A DNA stretch of 64,000 nucleotides from Brachionus rotundiformis (lineage: Eukaryota; Rotifera; Eurotatoria; Ploima; Brachionidae): positions 1,927,382-1,991,381 of the forward strand of contig JAESIW010000065.1 in the NCBI GenBank assembly GCA_016802295.1, given 5' to 3'. The first letter of the stretch is position 1; every line of letters begins with the position of its first letter. Both the position numbers and the translations under genes were made by a program. The notes below the pieces were generated by a model, which saw nothing but the letters and a program-made list of their open reading frames with translations, was not told the origin of the DNA and did not search any database. This document shows positions 57,924 to 64,000 of the stretch, in pieces.

Positions 57924-58946
57924 TTAAATTTTTAGATTGTGAAAATAATCATGTAAATCATTTTCATTTATTAGATCCTTTTTCGTTTTATTATTTGGTA
58001 TTTCGAAATCAAACAATATAGGAGAGAAAACTGGTCTATAATCCCGGTTACTAATCGAAGCATTAACAAAACAAGTTTCTTCATTAGTCCATATTCCATG
58101 GTCTTAAAGAAAATTTAAATTCGACTTAAAAAAACAAGCAATTTAGATTTACCTTCGTGTATGTGTCCAAATACATGAAGCTTAGGCTTTACTCTTTGTA
58201 TCACAGTATTCAAGAGTTCTACACAGCCAACATGTCTCACTCCTACCCGGTCACCATATCCTTAATTTCTAAAATTTTTAAAAAATTTTTAGCTAAATTT
58301 AGGTAAAAATACCCAGTGGAGGCCCATGAGTTATGAGTATGTCAGTATCATCGGGAATTAGATTCCATTTTTCTAGTAATTTATGTCCTCTTTCAAGTTG
58401 AAACGCATTTTCACAATGAACTGGTTGCCATGGTGAGCCATATATTTTTAAACCATATAATTCAATACCTGAATCTTGAAGATAAAAACAATTTTTCCTA
58501 ATATTATTGACATGTTTTATTAAATCTTCTTTCTTAGTATATTTTAGATCGAAAAAGTGGTCATGATTTCCTGCAATTACTACTTTGTATTTAACCTGCT
58601 TTAAGTTGGCCAAAAAATCTGAAAATTGGTTTAGTTCTGAAATAGTTCCAAATCTTAAAAAGTCTCCGGCATGTATTAGAATGTCAGCAGAAGGAATATT
58701 CTTTGATTCGATCCGAGAATGACTATCAGAGATACATACTATTCGAATCTTAACAAAAAATAGATGATTTATTTAAAATTTAGATAATTTTTAATGTACT
58801 TTTTTTGCATCGATCGGAGTATCCAAAGATAATTTTGTACAAGACTTTTTCACCAAATTTATTGATTTTAAAGCTTTGTTTGGCTCATTTGAAAGCTCAT
58901 GTACATTTATTTTAATTTTTTCAGACGTGTCTTTTTCAGTACTCAT
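57924..58946 (-). CDS. MPPED: MPPED-type metallophosphoesterase, copy 2
   Basis: Four exons on the minus strand: 58800-58946, 58313-58748, 58153-58260, 57924-58102; 289 aa. The catalytic set is complete: CISDSHS (DxH), HAGDFL, AGNHDHFFD, THGPPLGYGD and FGHIHE. LYGLKIYGSPW and KWNLIPDDTDIL are close to copy 1 and to animal MPPED proteins. A short N-terminal extension (about 49 residues) is shared in length with copy 1 but not well conserved. Copy 2 lacks the introns at KEC and SPW of copy 1, has an intron six codons further downstream near THGPPLG, and shares the first and last introns. It is convergent with copy 1, so the pair is an inverted duplication separated by about 1.4 kb. Confidence 0.93.
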
Positions 58947-61900
58947 TTAAAAATTGAATCACAATTTATTATTTAACACGATTCTATTTAGCAGGTAAAT
59001 TAATGTCATTTATTTAGAACTAAGAAAAAGTTATGAATGATAAGATTATGAATTCATGTTTTTAAAATAGCGTTGCTTGGGGTACAACAAATTGTTAAAA
59101 AAATAAATCAAAACTTTTTTATTTATTTTTAAATTACCAAACATTGTTCTTCTCGAATCAAGTTATTTTTTAGACTATTTTTAAATTATTTGAAAGTTAT
59201 TTAGCATTTATTTTGATTTTTAATTATTTGGCATAAGAATTTTACTATAAATATTTGTTGTTATAATTAAAAAAAAGTTGAATTTCTAAAAATATATTTT
59301 TATATTTCATTAGGTTAAAGAGTGTGTTCTTTCAGCCAAGTTTTAAGTGAGACAAATAGGAATCAGAAGGTAATTTCTAATAAATTGAATCACCATTCTA
59401 GAAATTTATTCTTTTTTAAATTAATAATAGCAATTTATTTAATCTAATCTAATCAAAACTAATTTCAGATATTTTCATACAGACATTTGGCAAAATTTTT
59501 AAATTATTTGTTGCTTCAAGGTTCTTTCTAAATAAAACAATCGCAATAAAAAATATCATCCATGTAACTAAAACCGTTTTAGTTGTAATCAAAAAAGATT
59601 GAGAAAAAAAAATATTTTCTTAATTTCGAATCAATATTAAAAATTAAAAATTTATTTCTATTTAATATGTTTTTAAAATAATAATTTGAAAATTTTAAAT
59701 ATAATTTAAATTGCTTTTTTTTCTACTTATTATAATTCTAGTCAATTTTTAAAATTTGATTGCCATTAATTATTCTCCTCGTTTAAATGTAATAAATTGA
59801 TAAAATTTTTAATTATTAAACAATTTATGTGAATAATTAATTCTTAAATAGTGCGCCATGTTTTTTAATTTAAGAGATAATGTCAAATTCTTACATAATG
59901 TTGATAAAATAATATTTCGCCAAGATGCTTTAAATTGGTATGGTACAATTTATCGCAAATATCTTTATTGCGTATATTTATGAGAACTTATAAATAAATC
60001 CCAATCCATTTATTAAATTAATTAATATTAACATTTTTAAAATTAAACATAATGACAACTGCTTGTAATTTAGGAGTCTTTTTGGCATATTTGCCAAACT
60101 GAGAACACCTCTAATTGCAAATTTTAATTACTCAAACAAAATATGCAATTACTCTTTGTGTTAATAGCAAACATATAAAATTATCAAGTTTCCTTCAAAA
60201 AAATATATTATACCCAAAAGCCAAAATTTAATCTATTTCAATCAATTTAAATGAGCATTATCTATTTGAGATGATTATTAAAAAATCATGCTGGTTTGTT
60301 CTTTATGCTTTGCCTTCGATTTTACTAATTGATTTAGCTGATTAAACTTGCAATTAAAAAAAGCTGATGCTGTAAGGTCTTGAAGTTTTATTTAGTTAAT
60401 AATAGATAAGAATCAACTTTTATTGCAAATAAAGCCCTAAATCAGATATTTTTTTCTTGCCAATTACTTTATCGAATCGATTAGAATTGATAGTTCTATA
60501 TCGATATTTTTGTTTGAAAAAATTTACCTATTTAAAACGAATAAAATATTAATTATAACTAAACAAAATAATTAAAAGATATATATCTCTTTTTTTTTTT
60601 CTAATGAAGACTTTATTTCTTTTGTAATTGAAACAACAAGCAAAACATTAACAAATTTGAAAAAAAAAAGTTTAATCTAAAACATGAACAATGATTCTAT
60701 CAAATTAATTATGTTTTTTATTTGAATTTAAATTTTATTTGCTAAATTTGCCTTAGAACAAGTTTGATAAGAGCTGGGAGAAATCAATACGCCCGATTCG
60801 TATTAATTGATTTTCTCTCTCTCGCTCTCTCTGTATTAAATCATTAAACTAGATAAGTATTAGTAAAATAAAAGATATTTATTCAAGTTGAAAAGTGATA
60901 GTACAATATTTGAAATCATATTAAGTAATTGAATTTTAATTAAAACTTTATATCCTGATTAGAGCTAATTTAAACATCAAGATGTTCTTAGTTGCTGAAT
61001 GATTTTTATCTTAGAGCTTTTTTCTATTAAATTTCAAACTTAGACTCAAATTTTGTTGACTAATAGAGAGTTGGGTAAACAAAAGTTATTAATTATAATT
61101 CAATTTTTATCTATTCTATTAGCATCTCTATTTTTTTATTTTAGAAACTCAGTTAATTTAGTATAGATTTAGAAGCAATTTCCAACTTTTTTATAACTAA
61201 ATGATAAAATTAGATAATTTTCGCTTTTTAGCTGAAAATTTACCAAAAATTTAGCCTTTGCCAACAGATTCTTTTAGAATAAAAATTCGATTTTAAAGAT
61301 CTTTAGGTAAATTACTTTTGATTTATTTAATAAGTCAAGTTGTATTAAATATAAAATCGTAGTTGGTTTTAGCATTATATGATTTCTGATTATAAATTCA
61401 AATTTATTTCAATATTTAGATTTTTATTAATTGGAAAAATTCTGGTATAAACCATTGTCCATTCCATTTTTTCTAGCTTTCGATCTTTAGTTTTATGGAC
61501 TTGGTAAAAAAACATATAAGTTTAAAAGTTTTAAAAGGATCGGTGAGTCTACAAAGATTGTCAAGCATTAAATAAAGGCTTATGATTAACATTTTTTTAG
61601 TTCAAGATTTCAATTTTCATTTATTTTATCATCTGTGAAGTAATTAATTGGCAAACTAAATTGATATGTTGGCAAAATGATATACACAAGTTGGATTATT
61701 AGTTCCAAGCTAAAAATTTATTTTTGAAAGGTTTGAAATCAATTATTTAAATTTCTAATAGTAATTTTATTAAGCGTTTTATATTTTTAGCAATTTTAAT
61801 TCAATTAAATTACAATTTGGTTAATTTTCAAACAAAATTTATTTGTTTACCAAAAAGAAAAATTCATTATTTCAAAAAAATAAATTCTTAAGCTTTTAAT

Positions 61901-64000
61901 TAGAAATTTGTCAAGGTTTGAATTTTTTAAATGCTTTACATAGGTGTTGTTGATAAAAAAAAAGTCCCCAGAGACCAAGACCCTTAGCTCATACAATTTA
62001 AAACTTAAAAAAGTTCTTAATTGATTTAAAATTAATTTTTGTTTTAAATTTTTTTCTACGAACATGGGAACAATTAATTTTAGAACTAGATATGTTCATT
62101 TTGCTTTTAATAAAAAGAAACTTGTGTGTGTTTGTGTTGAGATGGTATGTTCGCTTTGGTAATAAAAATAAGAAAAGAACCCTGAAGATTTTCCATTTGT
62201 GATTAAATTTTTTATGCATTTAAATTTAAATAAATTTAAACTTTTGGATCTAATTGTTATTTAATTTAAAAGCTTGTTAAGATATGAAAAATTCTTAAAT
62301 TTTAAAATTGATGGGCTGTGCTAATGTTCACATTTAAGTAAACAAAAATTCAATATTAGTTGTAGACTAAATCCAAAGCTAATTTAAATAATTAAAACTA
62401 AAAGAATTTTTAAAAGGTGAGATAAAATTAAAATATTGTTGATGGTGCGTCTATATCTATGAAGCGAATTATCTTTTAGCTCAAAGGCTAGTACAGCTTG
62501 TTTTCAATTTTAGCCCTTATCTCGTACCTAGATCAACTCAGACCGTTTTCCCTAAAGATAGAATAAAAATTATACTTCTAACTTTTTAAAATATTTAAGA
62601 GGCTTAATTAAATTTGGTGACAAAATTTTAGCTTTCATAGATAACGTTATTAAATATATATTATTAAATGCAAAGAACTTACTCATTTCTATCCGCTTTA
62701 GGAATTTTGGGCGTTCTTTGGCAAAATATATAAGATAATATCTATGTCACTGTTAATTTAACCTTAAACAAAGTAATGGTATGTCACATTATAAAAATTT
62801 ATACAAGGAGATTAGAGCTTGAAGAGAATCATATTTTTTCTAAAGAAAAACAAATTTAGTAGCAGAAGTTTTATAGCTAGTTTCTTCGAAACTACTTTAT
62901 AACTAATTAAAGATTGAAATAAAATTTATGGAAAGCCAGGGCTGAATTAGATTAATTACATCAAAACTTTTTTATTTTTAAAAATTGAATATTTGCTAAT
63001 AAGTAACACCGATTTTAACAGAAAGGCAGTTGCTTTGCTAATTAAACTTTAATGGTTTCCTTACTGAAGATTGATATTTTTAATACTTTATTCCGTAAAT
63101 CACAATTAGTAAGTTATTAGTTATCAATAAATTAAGACAAGCCAAGTCTGTTAGATACTTTTAAGTGGAATTTAATGAATTTGATTTATTTTTTTAAAAT
63201 ATTTTTTTAACAATTAGTTTTCTAGCTTCGATAGGATCCCATCTATAATAGGCTCATTCTATATTAATTAATTATTATTACAAGCAAATTTTCTGCTAAT
63301 GATTCCTTAAGAGATAAATCTTAGATTTAAACAATTTATTTTCACTCATAGCTTAGCTCTTAGATTTATTATTGTTCAATTTACTTTGGCAGAAAATTCT
63401 ATTGTGCAGTAATTCATTCTTATTTTCTTTAAAATATTAATTTAAATTTAAAAATAAAATTTAAATTTTACTAATTTAGAATATGATATAAAAGAGCAAT
63501 AAAAACTCGAAAATGATCAGAAAAATAATTTTAAGCTAGATGCGACCGTGTGAAAATTTGTTTGTTTATTGACGACTAATAGCCTTTAGATCAATCTAAA
63601 ATGGGATGATAATGACGACGGTAGCCATAAATTTAAAAGATCCAATCTTTCTGGCTTGTCAAACTTGTAAAACTAAATTTAGTCATCTAAAAAGAGCTTC
63701 AAAAGCTTCAATAACAATCAAATAAGATCTAATTAAGATCTTAGTGTATTCTTAGACATCCATAAACTTTTAGCTTGGATTATTAACCATTTTTTAAGCT
63801 CAGAAAGCTTTGCATAGAATTTTAACCAAGTAAAAAAAAGGTAATAAACAGAATATTGTATCATCCATTGAAAGAAATATAAATGCGCATATTAATAATA
63901 AAGAAAGGTTGGTCTATATAAGATATAAACAAAATAAATTTATTTTAGTTATTAGTTCTCGATTTCTAATTCAAAATTTTAATTTATAAGATTTGAAACG
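58947..64000. other. 5-kb region without recognised genes
   Basis: AT-rich. Open frames at 61847-62219 (minus) are Phe/Lys/Asn-rich and unconvincing. A (CT)n-like tract lies at 60813-60832. Less AT-rich short patches occur near 62440-62560 and 63600-63660 without motifs. No tRNA, rRNA or transposon end identified. Confidence 0.4.
60813..60832 (+). repeat. Imperfect (CT)n microsatellite
   Basis: tctctctctcgctctctctg, one interruption. Confidence 0.8.

Noticed and set aside
61847..62219. Overlapping minus-strand frames of 72-73 codons
   Set aside because: Composition is noise-like and they overlap in different frames without motifs.
1..64000. CRISPR arrays, bacterial operons, ribosome binding sites or prophage
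   Set aside because: Intron-bearing animal genes throughout; no regularly spaced direct repeats were seen.

Overview
The window reads as nuclear DNA of a small-genome invertebrate animal. It is strongly AT-rich on both strands. Protein genes have typical metazoan content (vinculin, myosin-light-chain-kinase-type kinase, anoctamin, beta-1,4-galactosyltransferase, paraplegin). They are cut by many GT..AG introns, nearly all 46-100 bp, with TTTAG/TAAG acceptors. A rotifer such as Brachionus is my best guess from base composition, intron style and an apparent operon, but no single marker here proves it. All exon structures were worked out by hand from splice signals, frame continuity and recalled family sequences; every spliced CDS given below sums to a multiple of three.

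Layout. 1.5-3.0 kb: MLCK-family kinase (+). 4.0-5.2 kb: intronless acyltransferase-3 membrane protein (+). 5.3-7.4 kb: broken pogo/Tigger-like DNA transposon. 7.7-11.8 kb: vinculin (-). 11.8-15.8 kb: gene-poor. 15.9-17.2 kb: beta-1,4-galactosyltransferase (+), convergent with ZMYND12 (-, 17.6-19.8 kb). 20.1-20.6 kb: decayed LINE 3' end. 21.6-24.4 kb: RTCB RNA ligase (+). 25.0-25.8 kb: two-domain small heat-shock protein (+) with a heat-shock element and TATA box. 25.8-30.8 kb: repeat relics. 30.8-32.0 kb: S-adenosylmethionine decarboxylase (+). 33.2-35.8 kb: paraplegin-type mitochondrial AAA protease (-). 36.1-36.7 kb: MITE. 37.2-39.1 kb: cytosolic HSP70 (-), divergent from an anoctamin (+, 39.7-43.1 kb). 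The anoctamin is followed very tightly by a glutaredoxin-like gene (43.2 kb) and UBL7 (43.5-44.9 kb). 45.6-47.3 kb: TRNT1 CCA-adding enzyme (-). 50.5-51.4 kb: acidic, serine-rich, SERTA-like protein (+). 51.8-53.4 kb: cluster of inverted-repeat elements, including a TA-flanked element with identical 199-bp arms that carries a nested piggyBac-like MITE. 55.4-58.9 kb: two inverted MPPED-type metallophosphoesterase paralogues around a 41-aa membrane micropeptide and a LINE reverse-transcriptase relic. 59-64 kb: nothing recognised.

The genes are mostly unrelated housekeeping functions. The exceptions are two heat-shock loci with visible heat-shock elements, three proteostasis genes (HSP70, sHSP, paraplegin), two tRNA-maturation enzymes (RTCB, TRNT1), and the candidate three-gene operon at 39.7-44.9 kb. 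The most interesting non-genic signals are that operon-like spacing, the nested/young transposons, the unrecognised micropeptide, and the inverted paralogue pair with shifted introns.
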